The notes under the pieces: model-generated
What the model was told of the DNA's origin: nothing
What the model saw: the letters and a program-made list of their open reading frames with translations, nothing else
The model's database searches: none
Program-made: the position numbers and the translations under genes
In this document: positions 18,676-27,651 of the stretch, in pieces
Numbering within the stretch: the stretch's first letter is position 1
Layout: the number at the start of each line of letters is the position of its first letter
Assembly: GCF_039962255.1 (NCBI RefSeq)
Contig: NZ_JAMPKY010000006.1
Span: 335,028 to 399,027 of the forward strand
Origin: Leptolyngbya subtilissima AS-A7
Lineage (GTDB): Bacteria > Cyanobacteriota > Cyanobacteriia > Phormidesmidales > Phormidesmidaceae
DNA length: 64,000 bases
Direction of reading: 5' to 3'

Positions 18676-18956
18676 AGATGAACCCGGCCTTTGATAGACG
18701 CTTGGGGTGAAATCTTGTGCAGCAAGAGTAGCTAAGCTTAACTCAAATGCCCCCGGGGGGCATACCATCAAGCTTGTCATATCAAGTTATCCCAGAATTC
18801 TTCGAGGTTGGCAAACAACTCGCTGGCGTTTGTGACTTTGTTCTAGGTAGTAGTTTTTGGGGAAAGCAAAGGTGCCCTACGATCGCCAACCGCCGAGTCA
18901 GAGTTACTGCTCAGCGGTTGGCGAGAAACTATTTCAGGTAGCCTGCCCCTAGGGGG

Positions 18957-19526
18957 TTACAGCATGCCGGTGGTGCCATCGGTCCGGTGGGTGTCGTTAA
19001 CACTGCGGCGATCGTCAACCTGCTGATCTGAGTCACGGCTGACGGTAGACTCTAGCCGGTGCCAGGCATCTTGGCTAGCGTGCTTGGCCTTCTCCCAGCC
19101 AAGGCGGCCGTTGTGGCTTTCATAGTCTTTCCGCAGATGGGGTTCAGCCTGGGTAAAGGTCATACCTTGACCAGAGTAGGTGTTGTAGCCCTCATAGCCA
19201 GTGCGATAGGCAGGGCTATAGTCGTCGTAGCTGTGGTCAGCCTCCACATATGGCCGATTTTTGTAATTGGTGCGCCAGTAGTCGTCCTCCACGGTGGGAT
19301 CAACTTTTTCTGCAACGCCTTTACCCGCTAACCCACCAGCTACAGCGCCAACGGCTGCACCAACTACGGCTCCCACAGGGCCACCCACCGCACCACCGAC
19401 CGCAGTGGCGATCGCGCCTACTCCGGCCGCGCCTACTCCAGTGCCAACGGGGTGTGCTCCAGGCTGCCCAGTGATGGGATCGGGGTTAGTGTCAGGATTG
19501 CGATCCAGGTTCTTATCGCTTGCCAT
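18957..19526 (-). CDS. Glycine-zipper protein with hydrophilic tail
   Basis: A 189-residue protein. Residues about 30-70 are a glycine/alanine-rich zipper (AVGGAVGGPVGAVVGAAVG) of the type that inserts in or oligomerises at membranes. The C-terminal half is polar and Tyr-rich (residues about 85-135 with repeated YDDYSPAYRTGYEGYN-like stretches). Similar proteins in cyanobacteria and proteobacteria are often stress-induced; the function is unknown. The Met at 19526 is preferred because the 12 codons before it do not look like part of the protein. Confidence 0.7.
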   Translation of the reverse strand: MASDKNLDRNPDTNPDPITGQPGAHPVGTGVGAAGVGAIATAVGGAVGGPVGAVVGAAVGAVAGGLAGKGVAEKVDPTVEDDYWRTNYKNRPYVEADHSYDDYSPAYRTGYEGYNTYSGQGMTFTQAEPHLRKDYESHNGRLGWEKAKHASQDAWHRLESTVSRDSDQQVDDRRSVNDTHRTDGTTGML

Positions 19527-19826
19527 GGTGTTAACTTCCGTACTAACAACAATGCCTTGCATGGGCCATCGTTAAATAGCCTCACGCTCTGCATTTAGAA
19601 CTGTTCACAGATTAGAAATTTCTCAGCTGAAATGCGCCGGCAGGATGGCAGAGATTTGTCTATGCAACTGGGGAGAGTTAGCGCCGTTCTGCCAGCCCAC
19701 ACCGGTGCTGTTCTCGGCTGAAGCTGCCCGCGTGAAAAGAACACCACCGACCTCAACCCGTATCTACAATGACAAAAGCGACTTCGTCAGCCTGTTTTAC
19801 TAAGCTGAAACGTCTGGAGTCGTTCT

Positions 19827-21152
19827 ATGGTCGGCATGCTAACCCAAGCACAGAGCCTAGTAGAAAGGGCCAAGGCCCTCGGCATCAAGTTTTTTCTAGT
19901 TTCCTACACCGATTTGTTAGGGGGCACTCGAGCCAAGCTGGTGCCCGCCACTCAAATGGCTGCAGTAGAAAAAGACGGCGCGTTTTTCTGCTCTTTTGCC
20001 TCCAACCTGGGCCTGGGGCCGGAGGCCGCAGAAATCGCCGCGGTGCCTGACCCCGACTCGCTAATTCAGCTGCCCTGGGAGCCTACGGTGGGCTGGGTAG
20101 CCAGCGATGTGTACTTTGAGGGCGAACCCTTTCCGGCTGCCCCGCGAATGATACTCAATCGAGTGATCGATCAGGCAGCAGCGCTGGGCTACACCCACAA
20201 AACAGGGGTAGAGGCAGAATTCTTTTTGCTGCGGCAGACAGAGAAGGGCTATGAAATTGCTGACCCTAAGGACACTGCCGATCGCCCCTGCTATGACCAG
20301 CTCAACCTGATGCGGCAGTTTGACCTAATCTCAACTTTGGTCACCTATATGGAGGACCTGGGCTGGCAGCCCTACCAGTGCGACCACGAAGATGCCAACG
20401 GTCAGTTTGAGCTGAACTGGACCTACAGCGATGCGCGGACTACCTGCGATCGCCACGTGTTCTTCAAATACATGGTCAAAACCCTCGCCGAGCAGCGCGG
20501 GTTCACCGCCACCTTTATGCCCAAGCCCTTTAGCCACATCACTGGCAACGGCGGCCATGTCCACAACAGCCTGTGGCAGGGCGACACCAACGTCTTTGCC
20601 GAAGGTGCCGACAACGGCGGCCTTTCGCCCATCGGCTACAACTTTTTGGGCGGTGTCTTGGCCCACGGCAAAGGGCTGGCTGCTCTCTGTGCTCCCACGG
20701 TCAACTCCTACCGTCGACTGGGGGCCAGTACCACAGCCTCTGGCAGCACCTGGAGCCCCCGCTACATTTCCTACGGCGGCAACAACCGATCGCACCTGAT
20801 CCGCATTCCTGACAAAGGTCGGTTCGAGTGCCGCATGATCGACGGTGCCGTTAACCTCTACCTAGCCACCGCCGGCCTTCTAGCCGCCGGTCTAGAGGGC
20901 ATCAAACAGCAGATTGACCCCGGCCAGCGCATTGACGAAAACCTGTTCGCCCGAGGCGACGAGTTCACCAACCTGCAAACCCTGCCTCACAATCTCTACG
21001 AGGCCATGGCCGCCCTCAAGCAAGACGCTCTGCTGATGGACATGATGGGAGAACTCGGTGCCAAGACCTTTCTAGAAATGAAAGCGAAGGAATGGAACGC
21101 CTTCAACGCCCAAATCACCACCTGGGAAATGGATCAGTACGTGAATATCTAA
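19827..21152 (+). CDS. glnT: Type III glutamate-ammonia ligase (GlnT-like glutamine synthetase family)
   Basis: Glutamine synthetase fold of 441 residues. Metal and substrate residues are visible in KTGVEAEFFLL, CDHEDANGQFELNW, GNGGHVHNSLW and in the ATP/glutamate block STWSPRYISYGGNNRSH and KGRFECRMIDG. The sequence matches the type III (GlnT) subgroup rather than GlnA (GSI) or GlnN. Members of this group can form glutamine or act as gamma-glutamyl-amine ligases; which applies here cannot be told. No NtcA site of the form GTA-N8-TAC was found in the 265 bases upstream. Confidence 0.87.
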   Translation: MVGMLTQAQSLVERAKALGIKFFLVSYTDLLGGTRAKLVPATQMAAVEKDGAFFCSFASNLGLGPEAAEIAAVPDPDSLIQLPWEPTVGWVASDVYFEGEPFPAAPRMILNRVIDQAAALGYTHKTGVEAEFFLLRQTEKGYEIADPKDTADRPCYDQLNLMRQFDLISTLVTYMEDLGWQPYQCDHEDANGQFELNWTYSDARTTCDRHVFFKYMVKTLAEQRGFTATFMPKPFSHITGNGGHVHNSLWQGDTNVFAEGADNGGLSPIGYNFLGGVLAHGKGLAALCAPTVNSYRRLGASTTASGSTWSPRYISYGGNNRSHLIRIPDKGRFECRMIDGAVNLYLATAGLLAAGLEGIKQQIDPGQRIDENLFARGDEFTNLQTLPHNLYEAMAALKQDALLMDMMGELGAKTFLEMKAKEWNAFNAQITTWEMDQYVNI

Positions 21153-21196
21153 AGGGCACGAACAAACAACCGTCTGCCCCTGGCATAGAGGTAGCT

Positions 21197-21218
21197 GGTG
21201 GGCAGTGCCCACCCTACG
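21197..21218. repeat. Short palindromic repeat ending in CCCTACG
   Basis: GGTGGGCAGTGCCCACC palindrome followed by the asymmetric tail CTACG. It is one of a family in this window (also at 22020, 37351, 38787, 60912, 61056 and 63396). Confidence 0.7.
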
Positions 21219-21266
21219 GTTGCCCAAATCAATTGCAGAGAAAAATAAGACGCTTGGCAAGGCAGA

Positions 21267-21380
21267 GGTTTAAACCGATGATCCGTCAATCCTTTCCGTG
21301 AGGTGAAGGACGACGGAACGTCCTTCTCGTAGGGGTCTGGGGGGACCGAAATCCCCCCAGCGGCAAGCTTGGCTTTTCTC
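21267..21380 (+). repeat. Dispersed structured repeat, copy 1
   Basis: About 115 bases sharing most positions with 38881-38997. It begins GGTTTAAACCGATGATC, then contains hairpin A (21305-21312 with 21319-21326, GAAGGACG stem, ACGGAA loop) and hairpin B (21337-21345 with 21352-21360). Bases 21290-21294 can alternatively pair with the 5' arm of hairpin A, so two folds compete. Hairpin B differs from copy 2 by paired substitutions that keep the stem. It follows glnT on the same strand. Confidence 0.75.
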
Positions 21381-21527
21381 CCCAAAACTCTCTCAACGAG
21401 CAGTTAGTTAAGTCGTCACTTAGTCCCACTGCATCGCCACACAAACGCACCCCACGGCCCCTAATTTCACAGGAAAAAACCTTTAGCTTGGCGCGCGGCT
21501 GGCACTCGCAAGGCAGTCAATAGCAGG

Positions 21528-21571
21528 GGTATAGGGTGCAAGGTATGAGGGCTATTGCTGCACCCTATACC
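21528..21571. repeat. Long perfect hairpin
   Basis: A perfect 13-bp inverted repeat (GGTATAGGGTGCA at 21528-21540 and its complement at 21559-21571) with an 18-base loop. It is extendable by G-T and G-C pairs. There is no U-tract, so it looks more like a small palindromic repeat element than a terminator. Confidence 0.6.
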
Positions 21572-21688
21572 TCAGGTATTAATTCCCTCATCAGTTCGGT
21601 CGTCGCCTAGCTGGCGGGCGGCTATCCGCCACAGAGAGAACCAAGGGTTCCATGGCACCATAAAGCCATCGCACTCAACCTTGGACCC

Positions 21689-21976
21689 ATGAACCCCTCT
21701 CCCCAAGCTTTCTACGACTGGTATAAGCGCACCCTTGATAATCCTAAGTATCGCTGGCTTCTGGCCGGTGCCACGCTGTTATACCTGCTTAGCCCCATTG
21801 ACATTTCTCCCGACTTCATCCCCATCATCGGCTGGATTGACGATGCTGCGGTAGCCTCTTTGTTCATTGCTGCCATGTCGCAGATTGCACTTTCAGGGTT
21901 GAATAACAAACGCTCTGGGCTCCAGGCCGACGCCCCCGAGACCGCTCACACCACCGTAGATGTCAACTATGACTAA
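21689..21976 (+). CDS. DUF1232/YkvA-like membrane protein
   Basis: A 95-residue protein with one hydrophobic hairpin region. It carries the DUF1232 core LYLLSPIDISPDFIPIIGWI followed by DDAAVASLFI. DUF1232 proteins are small membrane proteins of unknown function. The start ATG at 21689 precedes the family block by about 35 residues. It stands alone, between a repeat-rich spacer and ftsH. Confidence 0.85.
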   Translation: MNPSPQAFYDWYKRTLDNPKYRWLLAGATLLYLLSPIDISPDFIPIIGWIDDAAVASLFIAAMSQIALSGLNNKRSGLQADAPETAHTTVDVNYD

Positions 21977-22019
21977 CGGGCGACTGGGCAAAGCTCAATC
22001 CGCTGACGAACATCCCTAT

Positions 22020-22048
22020 TAGGGGCATTACAATGCAATGCCCCTACG
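22020..22048. repeat. Short palindromic repeat ending in CCCCTACG
   Basis: TAGGGGCATT...AATGCCCCTA hairpin with the tail CG, 9-base interior. It belongs to the same class as the repeats at 37351 and 63396 and lies in the DUF1232-ftsH spacer. Confidence 0.65.
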
Positions 22049-22176
22049 CCAACTATGGAAATAGCCTTTAACGACGTCTTCAAACCGTTAAAAGCCTGAG
22101 GGATGAGATAGTCGTCCATCCCAACAGTCAAAACCGACAACCATTTGATTGGCTCACTACAAAATTTAAAGTTGCT

Positions 22177-24045
<1,869 letters not shown>

Positions 24046-24062
24046 GAGCTATTGAATAGTTG

Positions 24063-24101
24063 ACAATTGCCCCAACCTGGCTTGCACAGGCTGGGGCAAT
24101 T
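24063..24101 (+). terminator. ftsH terminator hairpin
   Basis: A stem of 11 bp (CAATTGCCCCA/TGGGGCAATTG) plus 4 more pairs after one mismatch, 7-base loop, 18 bases after the ftsH stop, followed by TTGT. Confidence 0.7.
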
Positions 24102-24216
24102 GTTGTAAAAGCGCAGCTGCGAGACGTGCTCCGAACTGGCCCAAGCTAGACCTTCGCCACTACCAAGCCTCTGCTACAGTATTAATCGCCTCAATCCCTA
24201 ACTTTCCAAAAAACCT

Positions 24217-25269
24217 GTGGTTGCCGTTAACGACATCTACCTGCTGCGCAACATCTGGTACCATGCCATGCCCAGCCACGAGCTGAAGGCGGGTAAGATG
24301 GTGGCCAAAACCCTGCTTAACGAGCCAATTCTGTTTGGTCGCACCAACCAGGGCAAAGCCTTTGCCATCCGCGATATTTGCCCTCACCGGGCCGTGCCCC
24401 TCAGCTGTGGCCGTTTCGACGGCACCGAGGTTGAGTGCTGCTACCACGGCTGGCGCTTTAACGAAAACGGCCAGTGCACCGAGATTCCATCATTGATGCC
24501 GGAACAGCAGATGGATCTGAGCCGCTTTGACGTGAATTCCTACGAGGTCAAAGAGGTGCAGGGCAACCTGTGGGTTTATGTGAGCGATCGCGACAACCCC
24601 CAACCTCCGCGCTTCGAAGTGCCCCGGGTGCCCGGTTTTAGCGACGACGTTCGCCCAAGCGTTACCTACACCATGCGGTTTCCCTGCTACATCGACCATG
24701 CCGTGGTGGGGCTAATGGATCCGGCCCACTCCCCCTTTGTGCATCGCTCCTGGTGGTGGCGCGGGGCTACCCTCAACGATGAGATCAAGTGGTTTGACCC
24801 TTCGCCCTACGGGTTTACCATGCGCAAGCACCGCATGGGCGAGAACATGGGCTACGGCTACTGGTTAATTGGCGGTGTGCCCGACAACGAAATCATCTTT
24901 TACCTGCCCGGCGTCCGCACTGAAGAGACCACCACCTCAAAACACCGGGTGGTGAACTTGACCACCGTCACCCCCCTCACCGACGACCAAACCGACGTCA
25001 CCTTTGAGCTGTACTGGGATCTCCCCTGGGGCAACCTGCTCAAGCCGATTCTGCCCCTGATGATTCGCTCCTTTTTAGGCCAAGACCGCGACGTCGTCAT
25101 TAAGCAGCAGGAGGGGCTCAAGCATGAGACCGTATTGCGGCTGATCAAAGACTCTGACACCCTCGCTCGGTGGTATTACCAGCTCAAAAAAGAGTACCAG
25201 CGCTCCCAAACGGAAGACCGCGAGTTTGCCACCCCCGTCAAAACGCAGCTGCTCAAATGGCGAGCCTAA
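24217..25269 (+). CDS. Rieske [2Fe-2S] aromatic-ring-type oxygenase
   Basis: Rieske non-haem iron oxygenase of 350 residues. The Rieske cluster ligands are CPHRAVPLSCG and CCYHGWRF (C-x-H and C-x2-H). The mononuclear iron site is GLMDPAHSPFVH (two His plus a nearby Asp). It belongs to the aromatic-ring-hydroxylating group related to plant PaO/Lls1 and vanillate O-demethylase-like proteins; in cyanobacteria such enzymes may act on pigments, sterol-like or phenolic molecules. The substrate is unknown. The start is GTG at 24217, ahead of the conserved YLLRNIWYHAMPSHEL segment. The electron donor is not encoded nearby. Confidence 0.9.
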   Translation: MVAVNDIYLLRNIWYHAMPSHELKAGKMVAKTLLNEPILFGRTNQGKAFAIRDICPHRAVPLSCGRFDGTEVECCYHGWRFNENGQCTEIPSLMPEQQMDLSRFDVNSYEVKEVQGNLWVYVSDRDNPQPPRFEVPRVPGFSDDVRPSVTYTMRFPCYIDHAVVGLMDPAHSPFVHRSWWWRGATLNDEIKWFDPSPYGFTMRKHRMGENMGYGYWLIGGVPDNEIIFYLPGVRTEETTTSKHRVVNLTTVTPLTDDQTDVTFELYWDLPWGNLLKPILPLMIRSFLGQDRDVVIKQQEGLKHETVLRLIKDSDTLARWYYQLKKEYQRSQTEDREFATPVKTQLLKWRA

Positions 25270-25324
25270 AGTACGTTTGGCTCCACGTCGTCGGAACCCC
25301 CATCTCTGTCAATCCGCCCACACT

Positions 25325-26395
25325 CTAGGGTAGGGTAGCTACCACATCAGATCGCCATGCCTGGGGAACTCCCGGCGCTAGAATTGTCGCCTGATAGGGA
25401 ATCAACCCCACGCGATCGCTCCCCAGACACCGGGCAGCAGCATAGGACAGATCGAGAGAGCGATCGCCGATATATGGACCGCGATCGTTGATACGTACAA
25501 CCACGCTCTTACCGTTAAGCTGGTTGCGCACCTTGAGAAAGGTGCCGAAGGGCAAGGTCTTGTGGGCCGCTGTCAGGTCGTTCTGGTTGAAGGTTTCACC
25601 GGTAGCCGTCTGCCGTCCATGGAAGTAAGGCCCATACCAAGACGCTGTGCCGTTAAACGTCTTGCGGGTTTCACCCAGGCCGTGGGCCACCATTTGCACC
25701 TGGCTGGGCTCTAGAGGAGACCCCCCAAAGGCCAGACGCAGATTGTTGACCCAGGCGGTCGCTTGCAAGGCAGTCTGGCTAGGGTTGGATGCACTGACTG
25801 AACTAGCCTGAGCTGACATTGCGCCAGGCAACACAAACACGGTTTTGCCATCGACCTGCGCGGCGGCCAGAGCCTGGCTTAATTTAGGGGTTAGCCCGTT
25901 GGGGTTGGCCTCTAGTTGAGGCACCGCTTGGCGAATCTGACGGGCAACCTGGTCCGCCGCCGGACGCGACGGCACCTGCCCAATCGCTACATTCTTGACC
26001 CGAATAGTAAATCCTTTTGCTGGAGCGCTAGCGTTTGCCGCAGCTAATTTGCCACAGGCAACGGGAGTCGGGGCAATCTGAGTTACCCCGCTGCTAACGT
26101 GGGCGTTTGTTCCCTGGCCGACTACGGCCACAGCGGCGGTAGCTCTCCAGAGGCGCCAATCCACAGCCGCCGTCTGCGGCCAACCCAGCTGGGGAAACAA
26201 CTGAAGGGGCTTGTGAATAGCGGATTGTAGATGCAGGGGAGAGTAGGGAGAAGCTCTTAAATCTACCGCAGGCTGACGCTGCCCATGAGCCACTGCGTTG
26301 GCGTTAGCCGTTTGCAGTACTAGAGGGGCAGGTGGGTTGAAAGGATTGAGATAATGCGGTAGAAACGCAGCCCAGAAAAGTCCAAATAACGTCAT
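25325..26395 (-). CDS. RlpA-like double-psi beta-barrel protein, exported
   Basis: A 356-residue protein whose C-terminal 100 residues are an RlpA/DPBB domain: GTASWYGPYFHGRQTATGE, the HKTLPFGTFLKV motif and NDRGPYIGDRSLDLSYAAA. In other bacteria RlpA cleaves denuded peptidoglycan at septa. The N terminus is hydrophobic (signal or anchor), followed by about 220 residues of low-complexity Ala/Pro/Gln-rich sequence. It has no obvious lipobox and no SPOR domain. A long structured leader precedes it (26396-26530). Confidence 0.85.
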   Translation of the reverse strand: MTLFGLFWAAFLPHYLNPFNPPAPLVLQTANANAVAHGQRQPAVDLRASPYSPLHLQSAIHKPLQLFPQLGWPQTAAVDWRLWRATAAVAVVGQGTNAHVSSGVTQIAPTPVACGKLAAANASAPAKGFTIRVKNVAIGQVPSRPAADQVARQIRQAVPQLEANPNGLTPKLSQALAAAQVDGKTVFVLPGAMSAQASSVSASNPSQTALQATAWVNNLRLAFGGSPLEPSQVQMVAHGLGETRKTFNGTASWYGPYFHGRQTATGETFNQNDLTAAHKTLPFGTFLKVRNQLNGKSVVVRINDRGPYIGDRSLDLSYAAARCLGSDRVGLIPYQATILAPGVPQAWRSDVVATLP

Positions 26396-26530
26396 TTATG
26401 CGTGTGCAGAAAGCGACGCCCCGGCTCCGCTAATTTCATCCAGGGATGAAGTCAGCCACAAGCTTGAGCCACGGGCAAGACAAAAAGCCACCTTAGGTGT
26501 TGCGCTTGCTCAGCAACTAAGGCAAAAACT
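26396..26530 (-). promoter_or_regulatory. Structured 5' leader of the rlpA-like gene, possible riboswitch
   Basis: Read on the minus strand, bases 26520 to 26491 form a hairpin (CCTTAG with CTAAGG, then TTGC with GCAA). Bases 26450-26435 form a second hairpin (TTCATC/GATGAA), framed by GGCTGAC and GCGGAGCC, which can also pair. Its end abuts the start codon. rlpA genes in some bacteria are controlled by c-di-AMP riboswitches; I could not match the consensus with confidence, so the class is unassigned. Confidence 0.4.
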
Positions 26531-27286
26531 GGGTTTTTAAGGCATAAAAGGCATAAAACGTCTATTCGCAAGGTTGCGACTAGTTTTTTTAGCCTATCAC
26601 TTAAAATTTGTATCTGCAATCACACACTAATAACGTTCTTTAGAGTAAAGAAAAATCTCGCTACCGATAGAGAAGCATTTCCTCCTATAGATGGAGGAGA
26701 GCGATCGCGCTCAAGCATAAACACAAAGAACAAACCTGCGATCGCAGCAGAGTATAGACAATTCACTTAATGCAGCTGAAAAATGCGTTCAAGGTGCGAT
26801 TCCGGAACAGATTGCTTAGCAACTCGCACCCCAGGCCTCACCTAATAGGGTTTATAGGGTTTCTGCCATCAGCCCAGTAGCTTTCCGAAGTGGCTTCCCA
26901 AAGTAGCAGCCCCATCAAAGTGACGCCAACGAAGGGAGTCAGACGGGGCTGGAGACGCAGTTAGGAGGTATCTTGCGTTCAGCATATCTGTGGAATGGTT
27001 GAGTAGGGCCTTCCCTTAACAAGTTTTTAAGGCTCAGCGGTGAGCGATCGCCAAGCACAACGAGCAACCAGACCCTCATCTCGGTTTGAAGACTAGGTTA
27101 GCTCCAGGCTGACTTAGCTTTACCCCTCCATAAAGCTTCAGTGAAAGCTCGGCCAGTAAAGTATCGAATATAACTTAGCGAGTGAAGAATCACACTATGC
27201 CCCTCGCAGCGTAGAACGTTCGTTGAAACGAGCTTTCGCCAGCGGGAGAGCAGGGGTTCCATCACTATTCAGGTTCAATTCCAGCT
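26531..27286. other. Intergenic region, AT-rich half then a possible hairpin
   Basis: About 750 bases without a gene. Bases 26530-26770 are AT-rich and probably hold the rlpA promoter. Bases about 26905-26955 can fold with AGCCCC pairing to GGGGCT across a 30-base interior. No known RNA gene is recognised. Confidence 0.4.
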
Positions 27287-27493
27287 ATGAAGGCAACACT
27301 GATTCGAGTCTTTATTTGGCCCAGTGGTACCGCGTTATTGGTGGGGTTGAGCGTGTTAAGTTTGCTACTTCTTCACTGGCCCAGCCTGGAGGCTGAGCAG
27401 CAGGCCAGCGGCAACCGAGACGAGTTTCCAGGCCAGCGGCGGGGGGGCGGCACCCACTGGGTTAACAACCAACACAATGACACTATGGCTTAA
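27287..27493 (+). CDS. Small exported or membrane peptide with PGQRRGGGTH motif
   Basis: A 68-residue frame with a hydrophobic segment (about 8-30) and a polar tail carrying EFPGQRRGGGTHWV. The PGRRxGGGTR/H motif resembles the start of cyanobacterial DUF928 proteins, which commonly sit beside CHASE2 genes; here the frame stops soon after. Either it is a distinct microprotein or a truncated DUF928 relative. It lies 130-160 bases ahead of the CHASE2-GGDEF-EAL gene on the same strand. Confidence 0.5.
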   Translation: MKATLIRVFIWPSGTALLVGLSVLSLLLLHWPSLEAEQQASGNRDEFPGQRRGGGTHWVNNQHNDTMA

Positions 27494-27651
27494 AGGCTGT
27501 GGCTTAGCAGGCTGACGATGCCACGGGACACAGGGACCGATTCGGTGGGAGCGATTTCCGGATAGCGCCCTTATTTCCTGTATATCTCTGTATTCAGGGA
27601 ATTACGAGTCAATGCCTGCCATTGCCACTCCTACCGTTGTCGGTTCAATCC

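Larger units (their letters stand above)
21153..21688. other. Repeat-rich intergenic region after glnT
   Basis: About 535 bases without a gene. It holds a palindromic CCCTACG repeat (21197), the dispersed structured repeat (21267-21380) and a long hairpin (21528-21571). The remaining sequence shows no coding signal. Confidence 0.6.

Noticed and set aside
19563..19826. Glutamine riboswitch (glnA RNA) or NtcA site upstream of glnT
   Set aside because: The conserved glnA-RNA core and the GTA-N8-TAC pattern are not present in the leader.
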